Below, in pieces: positions 38,151-51,780 of a stretch of 64,000 nucleotides of DNA. Positions within the stretch are counted from its first letter, which is position 1, and each line of letters starts with the position of its first letter. Source of the stretch: Haliclystus octoradiatus (taxonomy: Eukaryota > Cnidaria > Staurozoa > Stauromedusae > Haliclystidae). Location of the stretch: positions 19,437,563 through 19,501,562 of the forward strand of contig OU744447.1 in NCBI GenBank assembly GCA_916610825.1, read 5' to 3'. A program made the position numbers and the translations under genes. Below the pieces are notes generated by a model that saw only the letters and a program-made list of their open reading frames with translations, was not told the DNA's origin and made no database searches.

Positions 38151-41100
38151 CAGTCTGCATACAGGCTACGTGCAGACAAGAGCCCAGTCTCCCCTTTAAC
38201 TGCATAGAGTCTAAGTGCAGACTAGACCCCAAACTATCACCAGTCTACGTACAGTCTACGTGCAGATTATAGTCCAGTCTTCCTCTGAACTGCATACAGT
38301 CTACGTATAGACTAGACCCAGAAATACCTAAAGTCTGCATACAGTCTACGTGCATACAAGAGCCCAGTCTTCCTATGGACTAAATACAGTCTACGTGCCG
38401 ACTAGAGCCCAGTCTTCTTATAAACTGCATACAGTCTACGTGTAGACTAGACCCAAAAATACCAAGAGTCTGCATACAGTCTATGTGCAGACTACAGCCA
38501 AGTCTTCCTACAGACTGCATACAGTCTACGTGCAGACTAGACCCAAAACTATCACCAATCTACGTACAGTCTACGTGCAGACTAGAGTCCAGTCTTCATC
38601 TGAACTGCATATAGTCTACATGTAGAATTGACCCAAAAATACCAAGAGTCTGCATACAGTCTATGTGCAGACTAGAGCCAAGTCTTCCTACAGACTGCAT
38701 ACAGTCTACGTGCAGACTAGACCCAAAACTATCACCAGTCTACGTACAGTCTACGTGCAGATTAGAGCCCAGCCTTTCTCGAAACTGCATATAGTCTACA
38801 TGTAGAATTGACCCAAAAATACCAAGAGTCTGCATACAGGCTACGTGCAGACAAGAGCCTAGTCTCCCCTTTAACTGCATACAGTCTACGTGCAGACTAG
38901 ACCCCAAACTATCACCAGTCTACGTACAGTCTACGTGCAGATTAGAGCCCAGCCTTTCTCAGAACTGCATACAGTTTACGTGTAGACTAGACCCAAAAAT
39001 ACCAACAATCTGCATACAGTCTAAGTGCAGACTAGACCCCAAAGTATCACCAGTCTACGTACAGTTTACGTGCAGATTGGAGCCCAGTCTTCCTATGTAC
39101 TGCATACAGTCTACATGCAGACTAGACCCAAAACTATCACCAGTCTATGTACAGTCTACGTGCAGACTAGAGCCCAGTCTTCATCTTAACTTCATACAGT
39201 CTACGTATAGACTAGACCCTGAAATACCTAAAGTCTGCATACAGTCTACGTGCAGACCAGAGCCCAGACTTCCTATGGACTGCTTACAGTCTACGTGCAG
39301 ACTAGAGCCAAAACTATCACCAGTCTACGTATAGTCTACGAAAAGACTAGAGCCCAGTCTTCATCTGAACTGCATACAGTCTACATGTAGACTTGACCCA
39401 AAAATACCAACAGTCTGCATACAGGCTACGTGCAGACAAGAGCCCAGTCTCCCCTTTAACTGCATAGAGTCTAAGTGCAGACTAGACCCCAAACTATCAC
39501 CAGTCTACGTACAGTCTACGTGCAGATTATAGTCCAGTCTTCCTCTGAACTGCATACAGTCTACGTATAGACTAGACCCAGAAATACCTAAAGTCTGCAT
39601 ACAGTCTACGTTCATACCAGAGCCCAGTCTTCCTATGGACTGCATACAGTCTACGTGCCGACTAGAGCCCAGTCTTCTCATAAACTGCATACAGTCTACG
39701 TGTAGACTAGACCCAAAAATACCAAGAGTCTGCATACAGTCTATGTGCAGACTAGAGCCAAGTCTTCCTACAGACTGCATACAGTCTACGTGCAGACTAG
39801 AGTCCAGTTTTCATCTAAACTGCATATAGTCTACATGTAGAATTGACCAAAAAATACCAAGAGACTGCATACAGTCTATGTGCAGACTAGAGCCAAGTCT
39901 TCCTACAGACTGCATACAGTCTACGTGCAGACTAGACCCAAAACTATCACCAGTCTAAGTACAGTCTACGTGCAGATTAGAGCCCAGCCTTTCTCGAAAC
40001 TGCATATAGTCTACATGTAGAATTGACCCAAAAATACCAAGAGTCTGCCTACAGGCTACGTGCAGACAAGAGCCCAGTCTCCCCTTTAACTGCATACAGT
40101 CTACGTGCAGACTAGACCCCAAACTATCACCAGTCTACGTACAGTCTACGTGCAGATTAGAGCCCAGCCTTTCTCAGAACTGCATACAGTTTACGTGTAG
40201 ACTATACCCAAAAATACCAACAGTCTGCATACAGTCTACGTGCAGACAAGAGCCCACTCTCCCCTTTAACTACATACAGTCTAAGTGCAGACTAGACCCC
40301 AAAGTATCACCAGTCTACGTACAGTTTACGTGCAGACTAGAGCCCAGTCTTCATCTTAACTTCATACAGTCTACGTATAGACTAGACCCAGAAATACCTA
40401 AAGTCTGCATACAGTCTACGTACAGACCAGAGCCCAGACTTCCTATGGACTGCTTACAGTCTACGTGCAGACTAGAGCCAAAACTATCACCAGTCTACGT
40501 ATAGTCTACGTAAAGACTAGAGCCCAGTCTTCATCTGAACTGCATACAATCTACATGTAGACTTGACCCAAAAATACCAACAGTCTGCATACAGGCTACG
40601 TGCAGACAAGAGCCCAGTCTCCCCTTTAACTGCATACAATGTACGTGCAGGCTAGACCCCAAACTATCACCAGTCTACGTACAGTCTACGTGCAGATTAG
40701 AGCCCAGCCTTTCTCAGAACTGCATACAGTTTACGTGTAGACTAGACCCAAAAATACCAACAGTCTGCATACAGTCTACGTGCAGACAAGAGCCAACTCT
40801 CCCCTTTAACTACATACAGTCTAAGTGCAGACTAGACCCCAAAGTATCACCAGTCTACGTACAGTTTACGTGCAGATTAGAGCCCAGTCTTCCTATGGAC
40901 TGCAAACAGTCTACATGCAGACTAGACCCAAAACTATCACCAGTCTATGTACAGTCTACGTGCAGACTAGAGCCCAGTCTTCATCTTAACTGCATACAGT
41001 CTACATGTAGACTTCACCCAAAAATACTAACAGTCTGCATACAGGCTACGTGCAAACAAGAGCTCAGTCTCCCCTATAACTGCATACAGTCTACGTGTAG

Positions 41101-44100
41101 ACTAGACCCAAAATTACCAACAGTCTGCATACAGTCTACGTGCAGACTAGAGCCCAGTCTCCCCTTTAACTGCATACAGTCTAAGTATAGACTAGACCCA
41201 AAAATACCTAAAGTCTGCATACAGTCTACGTGCAGACCAGAGCCCAGACTTCCTATGGACTGCTTACAGTCTACGTGCAGACTAAAGCCAAAACTATCAC
41301 CAGTCTACGTATAGTCTACGTAAAGACTAGAGCACAGTCTTCATCTGAACTGCATACAGTCTACATGTAGACTTGACCGAAAAATACCAACAGTCTGCAT
41401 ACAGGCTACGTGCAGACAAGAGCCCAGTCTACCCTTTAACTGCATACAGTCTACATGTAGACTTGACCCAAAAATACCAACAGTCTGCATACAGTCTACG
41501 TGCAGACAAGAGCCCAGTCTCCCCTTTAACTGCATACAGTCTACGTGCAGACTAGACCCAAAACTATCACCAGTCTACGTACAGTCTACGTGCAGATTAG
41601 AGCCCAGCCTTTCTCAGAACTGCATACAGTTTACGTGTAGACTAGACCCAAAAATACCAACAATCTGCATACAGTCTAAGTGCAGACTAGACCCCAAAGT
41701 ATCACCAGTCTACGTACAGTTTACGTGCAGATTGGAGCCCAGTCTTCCTATGTACTGCATACAGTCTATATGCAGACTAGACCCAAAACTATCACCAGTC
41801 TATGTACAGTCTACGTGCAGACTAGAGCCCAGTCTTCATCTTAACTTCATACAGTCTACGTATAGACTAGACCCTGAAATACCTAAAGTCTGCATACAGT
41901 CTACGTGCAGACCAGAGCCCAGACTTCCTATGGACTGCTTACAGTCTACGTGCAGACTAGAGCCAAAACTATCACCAGTCTACGTATAGTCTACGAAAAG
42001 ACTAGAGCCCAGTCTTCATCTGAACTGCATTCAGTCTACATGTAGACTTGACCCAAAAATACCAACAGTCTGCATACAGGCTACGTGCAGACAAGAGCCC
42101 AGTCTCCCCTTTAACTGCATAGAGTCTAAGTGCAGACTAGACCCCAAACTATCACCAGTCTACGTACAGTCTACGTGTAGACTAGACCCAAAAATACCAA
42201 GAGTCTGCATACAGTCTATGTGCAGACTAGAGCCAAGTCTTCCTACAGACTGCATACAGTCTACGTGCAGACTAGACCCAAAACTATCACCAATCTACGT
42301 ACAGTCTACGTGCAGACTAGAGTCCAGTTTTCATCTAAACTGCATATAGTCTACATGTAGAATTGACCAAAAAATACCAAGAGTCTGCATACAGTCTATG
42401 TGCAGACTAGAGCCAAGTCTTCCTACAGACTGCATACAGTCTACGTGCAGACTAGACCCAAAACTATCACCAGTCTAAGTACAGTCTACGTGCAGATTAG
42501 AGCCCAGCCTTTCTCGAAACTGCATATAGTCTACATGTAGAATTGACCCAAAAATACCAAGAGTCTGCCTACAGGCTACGTGCAGACAAGAGCCCAGTCT
42601 CCCCTTTAACTACATACAGTCTAAGTGCAGACTAGACCCCAAAGTATCACCAGTCTACGTACAGTTTACGTGCAGACTAGAGCCCAGTCTTCATCTTAAC
42701 TTCATACAGTCTACGTATAGACTAGACCCAGAAATACCTAAAGTCTGCATACAGTCTACGTGCAGACCAGAGCCCAGACTTCCTATGGACTGCTTACAGT
42801 CTACGTGCAGACTAGAGCCAAAACTATCACCAGTCTACGTATAGTCTACGTAAAGACTAGAGCCCAGTCTTCATCTGAACTGCATACAATCTACATGTAG
42901 ACTTGACCCAAAAATACCAACAGTCTGCATACAGGCTACGTGCAGACAAGAGCCCAGTCTCCCCTTTAACTGCATACAATGTACGTGCAGGCTAGACCCC
43001 AAACTATCACCAGTCTACGTACAGTCTACGTGCAGATTAGAGCCCAGCCTTTCTCAGAACTGCATACAGTTTACGTGTAGACTAGACCCAAAACTATCAC
43101 CAGTCTATGTACAGTCTACGTGCAGACTAGAGCCCAGTCTTCATCTTAACTTCATACAGTCTACATGTAGACTTGACCCAAAAATACTAACAGTCTGCAT
43201 ACAGGCTACGTGCAAACAAGAGCTCAGTCTCCCCTATAACTGCATACAGTCTACGTGTAGACTAGACCCAAAATTACCAACAGTCTGCATACAGTCTACG
43301 TGCAGACTAGAGCCCAGTCTCCCCTTTAACTGCATACAGTCTAAGTATAGACTAGACCCAAAAATACCTAAAGTCTGCATACAGTCTACGTGCAGACCAG
43401 AGCCCAGACTTCCTATGGACTGCTTACAGTCTACGTGCAGACTAAAGCCAAAACTATCACCAGTCTACGTATAGTCTACGTAAAGACTAGAGCACAGTCT
43501 TCATCTGAACTGCATACAGTCTACATGTAGACTTGACCGAAAAATACCAACAGTCTGCATACAGGCTACGTGCAGACAAGAGCCCAGTCTACCCTTTAAC
43601 TGCATACAGTCTACATGTAGACTTGACCCAAAAATACCAACAGTCTGCATACAGGCTACGTGCAGACAAGAGCCCAGTCTCCCCTTTAACTGCATACAGT
43701 CTACGTGCAGGCTAGACCCCAAACTATCATCAGTCTACGTGCAGTCTACGTGCAGATTAGAGCCCAGTTTTCCTCTGAACTGCATACAGTCTACGTATAG
43801 ACTAGACCCAGAAATACCTAAAGTCTGCATACAGTCTACGTGCATACCAGAGCCCAGTCTTCTTATGGACTGCATACAGTCTACGTGCAGACTAGAGCCC
43901 AGTCTTCTCATAAACTGCATACAGTCTACGTGTAGACTAGACCCAAAAATACCAAGAGTCTGCATACAGTCTATGTGCAGACTAGAGCCAAGTCTTCCTA
44001 CAGACTGCATACAGTCTACGTGCAGACTAGACCTAAAACTATCACCAGTCTACGTATAGTCTACGTAAAGACTAGAGCCCAGTCTTCATCTGAACTGCAT

Positions 44101-46450
44101 ACAGTCTACATGTAGACTTGACCCAAAAATACCAACAGTCTGCATACAGGCTACGTGCAGACAAGAGCCCAGTCTCCCCTTTAACAGCATTCAGTCTACG
44201 TGAAGGCTAGACCCCAAACTATCATCAGTCTATGTGCAGTCTACGTGAAGATTAGAGCCCAGTCTTCCTCTGAACTGCATACAGTCTACGTATAGACTAG
44301 ACCCAGAAATACCTAAAGTCTGCATACAGTCTACGTGCATACCAGAGCCCAGTCTTCCTATGGACTGCATACAGTCTACGTGCAGACTAGAGCCCAGTCT
44401 TCTCATAAACTGCATACAGTCTACGTGTAGACTAGACTCAAAAATACCAAGAGTCTGCATACAGTCTATGTGCAGACTAGAGCCAAGTCTTCCTACAGAC
44501 TGCATACAGTCCACGTGCAGACTAGACCCAAAACTATCACCACTCTACGTACAGTCTACGTGCAGACTAGAGTCCAGTCGTCATCTGAACTGCATATAGT
44601 CTACATGTAGAATTGACCCAAAAATACCAAGAGTCTGCATACAGGCTACGTGTAGACAAGAGCCCAGTCTCCCCTTTAACTGCATTCAGTCTACGTGAAG
44701 GCTAGACCCCAAACTATCATCAGTCTACGTGCAGTCTACGTGCAGATTAGAGCCCAGTCTTCCTCTGAACTGCATATAGTCTACATGTAGAATTGACCCA
44801 AAAATACCAAGAGTCTGCATACAGGCTACGTGCAGACAAGAGCCCAGGTCTCCCCTTTAGCTGCATACAGTCTACATGCAGAATAGACCCCAAACTATCA
44901 CCAGTCTACGTACAGTCTACGTGCAGACTAGAGCCCAGTCTCCCCTTTAACTGCATACAGTCTACGTATAGACTAGACCCAGAAATACCTAAAGTCTGCA
45001 TACAGTCTACGTGCAGACCAGAGCCCAGACTTCCTATGGACTGCTTACAGTCTACGTGCAGACTATAGCCAAAACTATCACCAGTCTACGTATAGTCTAC
45101 GTAAAGACTAGAGCCCAGTCTTCATCTGAACTGCATACAGTCTACATGTAGACTTGACCCAAAAATACCATCAGTCTGCATACAGGCTATGTGCAGACAA
45201 GAGCCCAGTCTCCCCTTTAACTGCATAGAGTCTAAGTGCAGACTAGACCCCAAACTATCACCAGTCTACGTACAGTCTACGTGCAGATTATAGTCCAGTC
45301 TTCCTCTGAACTGCATACAGTCTACGTATAGACTAGACCCAGAAATACCTAAAGTCTGCATACAGTCTACGTGCATACAAGAGCCCAGTCTTCCTATGGA
45401 CTGCATACAGTCTACGTGCCGACTAGAGCCCAGTCTTCTCATAAACTGCATACAGTCTACGTGTACACTAGACCCAAAAATACCAAGAGTCTGCATACAG
45501 TCTATGTGCAGACTACAGCCAAGTCTTCCTACAGACTGCATACAGTCTACGTGCAGACTAGACCCAAAACTATCACCATTCTACGTACAGTCTACGTGCA
45601 GACTAGAGTCCAGTCTTCATCTGAACTGCATATAGTCTACATGTAGAATTGACCCAAAAATACCAAGAGTCTGCATACAGTCTATGTGCAGACTAGAGCC
45701 AAGTCTTCCTACAGACTGCATACAGTCTACGTGCAGACTAGACCCAAAACTATCACCAGTCTACGTACAGTCTACGTGCAGATTAGAGCCCAGCCTTTCT
45801 CGAAACTGCATATAGTCTACATGTAGAATTGACCCAAAAATACCAAGAGTCTGCATACAGTTTACGTGCAGATTAGAGCCCAGTCTTCCTATGGACTGCA
45901 AACAGTCTACATGCAGACTAGACCCAAAACTATCACCAGTCTATGTACAGTCTACGTGCAGACTAGAGCCCAGTCTTCATCTTAACTTCATACAGTCTAC
46001 ATGTAGACTTGACCCAAAAATACTAACAGTCTGCATACAGGCTACGTGCAGACAAGAGCTCAGTCTCCCCTATAACTGCATACAGTCTATGTGTAGACTA
46101 GACCCAAAATTACCAACAGTCTGCATACAGTCTACGTGCAGACTAGAGCCCAGTCTCCCCTTTAATTGCATACAGTCTACGTATAGACTAGACCCAAAAA
46201 TACCTAAAGTCTGCATACAGTCTACGTGCAGACCAGAGCCCAGACTTCCTATGGACTGCTTACAGTCTACGTGCAGACTAAAGCCAAAACTATCACCAGT
46301 CTACGTATAGTCTACGTAAAGACTAGAGCACAGTCTTCATATGAACTGCATACAGTCTACATGTAGACTTGACCCAAAAATACCAACAGTCTGCATACAG
46401 GCTACGTGCAGACAAGAGCCCAGTCTCCCCTTTAACTGCATACAGTCTAC
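38151..46450 (+). repeat. Mixed region with overlapping internal duplications
   Basis: The same monomers in a less regular order. Matching pairs include GATTGGAGCCC at 37,634, 39,075 and 41,730 (offsets 1,441 and 2,655 bp) and the GACCGAAAAATACC monomer near 41,376 and 43,536 (offset 2,160 bp = 48 monomers). TAGAGTCTAAGTGCAG recurs near 38,206, 39,466, 42,121 and 45,227. The G-insertion marker recurs at 44,847. No gene is seen. Confidence 0.78.
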
Positions 46451-47452
46451 GTGTGGATTAGAACCAAAAATAACAACATTCTGCATACAGGCTACCTGAA
46501 GACAAGAGCCCAGTCTCCCCTTTAACTGCATACATTCTACGTTCAGACTAGACCCAAAACTATCACCAGTCTACGTACAGTCTACGTGCAGTCTCCTTGC
46601 AGACTAGAGCACAGTCTTCCTCTGATTTGCATACAGTCTACATGTAGACTTGACAAAAAATACCAACAGTCTACGTACTGTCTACGTTCAATATTAGATC
46701 CCAGTCATCCTACGGTCTGCATAGAGTCTACGTGCATACTAGAGCCCAAACTACCATCAATCTACATACAGAGTACGTGCAGAAAAGAGCCCAGTCTTCC
46801 TCTGAACTGCATACAGTCTACATGTAGACAGACCAAAAAATACCAAGTGTCTGCTTACAATCTACGTGTAGACTAGACCCAAAAATACCTACAGTCTGCA
46901 TACAGTCTACGTGCAAACCTGAGCCTAGTCTTCCCATGAACTACATACAGTCTACGTGTAGACAAGACCCAAAAATTCCAAACAGTCTGCATACAATCTA
47001 CGTGTAGACTAGAGCCAAGTCTTCCTTAGTTCTGCATATAGTCTACGTGCAGACTAGACCTCAAACTACCATCAATCTACGTACAGTCTATCTGTTCAGA
47101 GTAGAGCTTAGTCTTCCTCTGAAGTGCATACAGTCTACGTGTAGACTAGACCCAAAAATACTAACATTCTGCATACAGTCTACGTGCAGATTATAGCCCA
47201 GCCTTCCTACGATCTGCACACAGCCTACGTGCAGATTAAACCCAAAATATCATCAGTCTACGTAAAGTCTACGTGAATACTAGAGCCCAGTCTTCCTCCG
47301 AACTTCATACAGTCTACGTGTAGACTCTAGCCCAGTCTCGCCTTTAACTGCATACAGTTTACGTGTAGACTTGACCTGAAAATACCATCAGTCTGCATAC
47401 AAGCTACATGCAGACAAGAGCCCAGTCTCCCCTTTAACTGCATACAGTCTAC
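46451..47452 (+). repeat. Diverged satellite, copy 1 (about 1,002 bp)
   Basis: The monomers are still recognisable but carry many more substitutions and several indels. Examples are GTGTGGATTAGAACC (46,451), GGCTACCTGAAGAC, CAGTCTCCTTGCAGAC (46,589), TTCAATATTAGATCCC (46,687) and TCTATCTGTTCAGAGTAG (47,087). Spacing between landmarks departs from 45 bp. Relative to copy 2 it has 90 bp more at 47,129-47,218, 45 bp more near 47,300 and about 79 bp less near 46,585. Confidence 0.85.
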
Positions 47453-48398
47453 GTGTGGATTAGAACCAAAAATAACAACATTCTGCATACAGGCTACCTG
47501 AGGACAAGAGCCCAGTCTCCCCTTTAACTGCATACATTCTACGTTCAGACTAGACCCCAAACTATCACCAGTCTACGTACAGTCTACGTGCAGACTAGAG
47601 AGCAGTCTTCATCTTAACTGCATATAGTCTACATGTAGACTAAACCCCAAACTATCACAAGCTTACGTGCAGTCTCCTTGCAGACTAGAGCCCAGTCTTC
47701 CTCTGATTTGCATACAGTCTACATGTAGACTTGACAAAAAATACCAACACTCTACGTACTGTCTACGTTCAATATTAGATCCCAGTCATCCTACGGTCTG
47801 CATAGAGTCTACGTGCATACTAGAGCCCAAACTACCATCAATCTACATACAGAGTACGTGCAGAAAAGAGCCCAGTCTTCCTCTGAACTGCATACAGTCT
47901 ACATGTAGACAGACCAAAAAATACCAAGTGTCTGCTTACAATCTACGTGTAGACTAGACCCAAAAATACCTACAGTCTGCATACAGTCTACGTGAAAACC
48001 TGAGCCTAGTCTTCCCATGAACTACATACAGTCTACGTGTAGACAAGACCCAAAAATTCCAAACAGTCTGCATACAATCTACGTGTAGACTAGAGCCAAG
48101 TCTTCCTTAGTTCTGCATATAGTCTACGTGCAGACTAGACCTCAAACTACCATCAATCTACGTACAGTCTATCTGTTCAGATTAGAGCTCAGTCTTCCTC
48201 TGAAGTGCACACAGCCTACGTGCAGATTAAACCCAAAATATCATCAGTCTACGTAAAGTCTACGTGAATACTAGAGCCCAGTCTTCCTCCGAACTGCATA
48301 CAGTTTACGTGTAGACTTGACCTGAAAATACCATCAGTCTGCATACAGGCTACGTGCAGACAAGAGCCCAGTCTCCCCTTTAACTGCATACAGTCTAC
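47453..48398 (+). repeat. Diverged satellite, copy 2 (about 946 bp)
   Basis: A second copy of the preceding diverged segment, starting at the same GTGTGGATTAGAACC marker. The offset is 1,002 bp at the start, 1,081 in the middle (46,586 against 47,667) and 946 at the end. It includes a stretch near 47,590-47,665 that copy 1 lacks, with AAGCTT in CACAAGCTTACGTG. A third marker copy at 48,399 is fused to ordinary satellite. Confidence 0.85.
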
Positions 48399-51300
48399 GT
48401 GTGGATTAGAACCAAAACTATCACCAGTCTACGTATAGTCTACGTAAAGACTAGAGCCCAGTCTTCATCTGAACTGCATACAATCTACATGTAGACTTGA
48501 CCCAAAAATACCAACAGTCTGCATACAGGCTACGTGCAGACAAGAGCCCAGTCTCCCCTTTAACTGCATACAGTCTACGTGCAGGCTAGACCCCAAACTA
48601 TCACCAGTCTACATGCAGTCTACGTGCAGATTAGAGCCCAATCTTCCTCTGAACTGCATACAGTCTACGTATAGACTAGACCCAGAAATACCTAAAGTCT
48701 GCATACAGTCTACGTGCATACCAGAGCCCAGTGTTCCTATGGACTGCATACAGTCTACGTGAAGAGTAGAGCCCAGTCTTCTCATAAACTGCATACAGTC
48801 TACGTGTAGACTAGACCCAAAAATACCAAGAGTCTGCATATAGTCTGAGTGCAGACTAGAGCCAAGTTTTCCTACAGACTTCATACAGTCTACGTGCAGA
48901 CTAGACCCAAAACTATCACCAGTCTACGTACAGTCTACGTGCAGACTAGAGTCCAGTCGTCATCTGAACTGCATATAGTCTACATGTAGAATTGACCCAA
49001 AAATACCAAGAGTCTGCATACAGGCTACGCGCAGACAAGAGCCCAGTCTCCCCTTTAACTGCATACAGTCTACCTGCAGACTAGACCCCAAACTATCACC
49101 AGTTTACATACAGTCTACGTGCAGATTAGAGCCCAGCCTTTCTCAGAACTGCATACAGTTTACGTGTAGACTAGACCCAAAAATACCAACAGTCTGCATA
49201 CAGTCTACGTGCAGACAAGAGCCAACTCTCCCCTTTAACTACATACAGTCTAAGTGCAGACTAGACCCCAAAGTATAACCAGTCTACGTACAGTTTACGT
49301 GCAGATTAGAGCCCAGTCTTCCTATGGACTGCATAAAGTCTACATGCAGACTAGACCCAAAACTATCACCAGTCTATGTACAGTCTACGTGCAGACTAGA
49401 GCCCAGTCTTCATCTTAACTTCATACAGTCTACATGTAGACTTGACCCAAAAATACTAACAGTCTGCATACAGGCTACGTGCAGACAAGAGCTCAGTCTC
49501 CCCTATAGCTGCATACAGTCTACGTGTAGACTAGACCCAAAATTACCAACAGTCTGCATACAGTCTACGTGCAGACTAGAGCCCAGTCTCCCCTTTAACT
49601 GCATACAGTCTACGTATAGACTAGACCCAGAAATACCTAAAGTCTGCATACAGTGTACGTGCAGACCAGAGCCCAGACTTCCTAAGGACTGCTTACAGTC
49701 TACGTGCAGACTAGAGCCAAAACTATCACCAGTCTACGTATAGTCTACGTAAAGACTAGAGCCCAGTCTTCATCTGAACTGCATACAGTCTACATGTAGA
49801 CTTGACCCAAAAATACCAACAGTCTGCATACAGGCTACGTGCAGACAAGAGCCCAGTCTCCCCTTTAACTGCATACAGTCTACGTGCAGGCTAGAGCCCA
49901 GTCTTCATCTTAACTTCATACAGTCTACGTATAGACTAGACCCAGAAATACCTAAAGTCTGCATACAGTCTACGTGCAGACCAGAGCCCAGACTTCCTAT
50001 GGACTGCTTACAGTCTACGTGCAGACTAGAGTCAAAACTATCACCAGTCTACGTATAGTCTACGAAAAGACTAGAGCCCAGTCTTCATCTGAACTGCATA
50101 TAGTCTACTTGTTGACTTGACCCAAAAATACCAACAGTCTGCATACAGGCTACGTGCAGACAAGAGCCCAGTCTCCCCTTTAACTGCATAGAGTCTAAGT
50201 GCAGACTAGACCCCAAACTATCACCAGTCTACGTACAGTCTACGTGCAGATTATAGTCCAGTCTTCCTCTGAACTGCATACAGTCTACGTATAGACTAGA
50301 CCCAGAAATACCTAAAGTCTGCATACAGTCTACGTGCATACCAGAGCCCAGTCTTCCTATGGACTGCATACAGTCTACGTGCCGACTAGAGCCCAGTCTT
50401 CTCATAAACTGCATACAGTCTACGTGTAGACTAGACCCAAAAATACCAAGAGTCTGCATACAGTCTATGTGCAGACTAGAGCCAAGTCTTCCTACAGACT
50501 GCATACAGTCTACGTGCAGAATAGACCCAAAACTATCACCAGTCTAAGTACAGTCTACGTGCAGATTAGAGCCCAGCCTTTCTCGAAACTGCATATAGTC
50601 TACATGTAGAATTGACCCAAAAATACCAAGAGTCTGCATACAGGCTACGTGCAGACAAGAGCCCAGTCTCCCCTTCAACTGCATACAGTCTACGTGCAGA
50701 CTAGACCCCAAACTATCACCAGTCTACGTACAGTCTACGTGCAGATTAGAGCCCAGCCTTTCTCAGAACTGAATACAGTTTACGTGTAGACTAGACCCAA
50801 AAATACCAACAGTCTGCATACAGTCTACGTGCAGACAAGAGCCCACTCTCCCCTTTAACTACATACAGTCTAAGTGCAGACTAGACCCCAAAGTATCACC
50901 AGTCTACGTACAGTTTACGTGCAGACTAGAGCCCAGTCTTGATCTTAACTTCATACAGTCTACGTATAGACTAGACCCAGAAATACCTAAAGTCTGCATA
51001 CAGTCTACGTGCAGACCAGAGCCCAGACTTCCTATGGACTGCTTACAGTCTACGTGCAGACTAGAGCCAAAACTATCACCAGTCTACGTATAGTCTACGT
51101 AAAGACTAGAGCCCAGTCTTCATCTGAACTGCATACAATCTACATATAGACTTGACCCAAAAATACCAACAGTCTGCATACAGGCTACGTGCAGACAAGA
51201 GCCCAGTCTCCCCTTTAACTGCATACAATGTACGTGCAGGCTAGACCCCAAACTATCACCAGTCTACGTACAGTCTACGTGCAGATTAGAGCCCAGCCTT

Positions 51301-51780
51301 TCTCAGAACTGCATACAGTTTACGTGTAGACTAGACCCAAAAATACCAACAGTCTGCATACAGTCTACGTGCAGACAAGAGCCAACTCTCCCCTTTAACT
51401 ACATACAGTCTAAGTGCGGACTAGACCCCAAAGTATCACCAGTCTACGTACAGTTTACGTGCAGATTAGAGCCCAGTCTTCCTATGGACTGCAAACAGTC
51501 TACATGCAGACTAGACCCAAAACTATCACCAGTCTATGTACAGTCTACGTGCAGACTAGAGCCCAGTCTTCATCTTAACTTCATACAGTCTACATGTAGA
51601 CTTGACCCAAAAATACTAACAGTCTGCATACAGGCTACGTGCAGACAAGAGCTCAGTCTCCCCTATAACTGCATACAGTCTACGTGTAGACTAGACCCAA
51701 AATTACCAACAGTATGCATACAGTCTACGTGCAGACTAGAGCCCAGTCTCCCCTTTAACTGCATACAGTCTACGTATAGA
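48399..51780 (+). repeat. Mixed region after the diverged block
   Basis: It begins with the chimera GTGGATTAGAACCAAAACTA, then ordinary monomers resume in register. The first unit after it (from 48,609) has an above-average number of private changes (GTGTTCCTATGG, GAAGAGTAGAGCCC, TAGTCTGAGTGC). Later parts match the region around 39,480-41,300 at an offset of about 10.6-10.7 kb. Confidence 0.78.

Noticed and set aside
46451-48398. Transposon insertion or gene remnant in the diverged block
   Set aside because: All of it can be read as mutated 45-bp monomers. There is no terminal repeat, target-site duplication or coding similarity that I can see.
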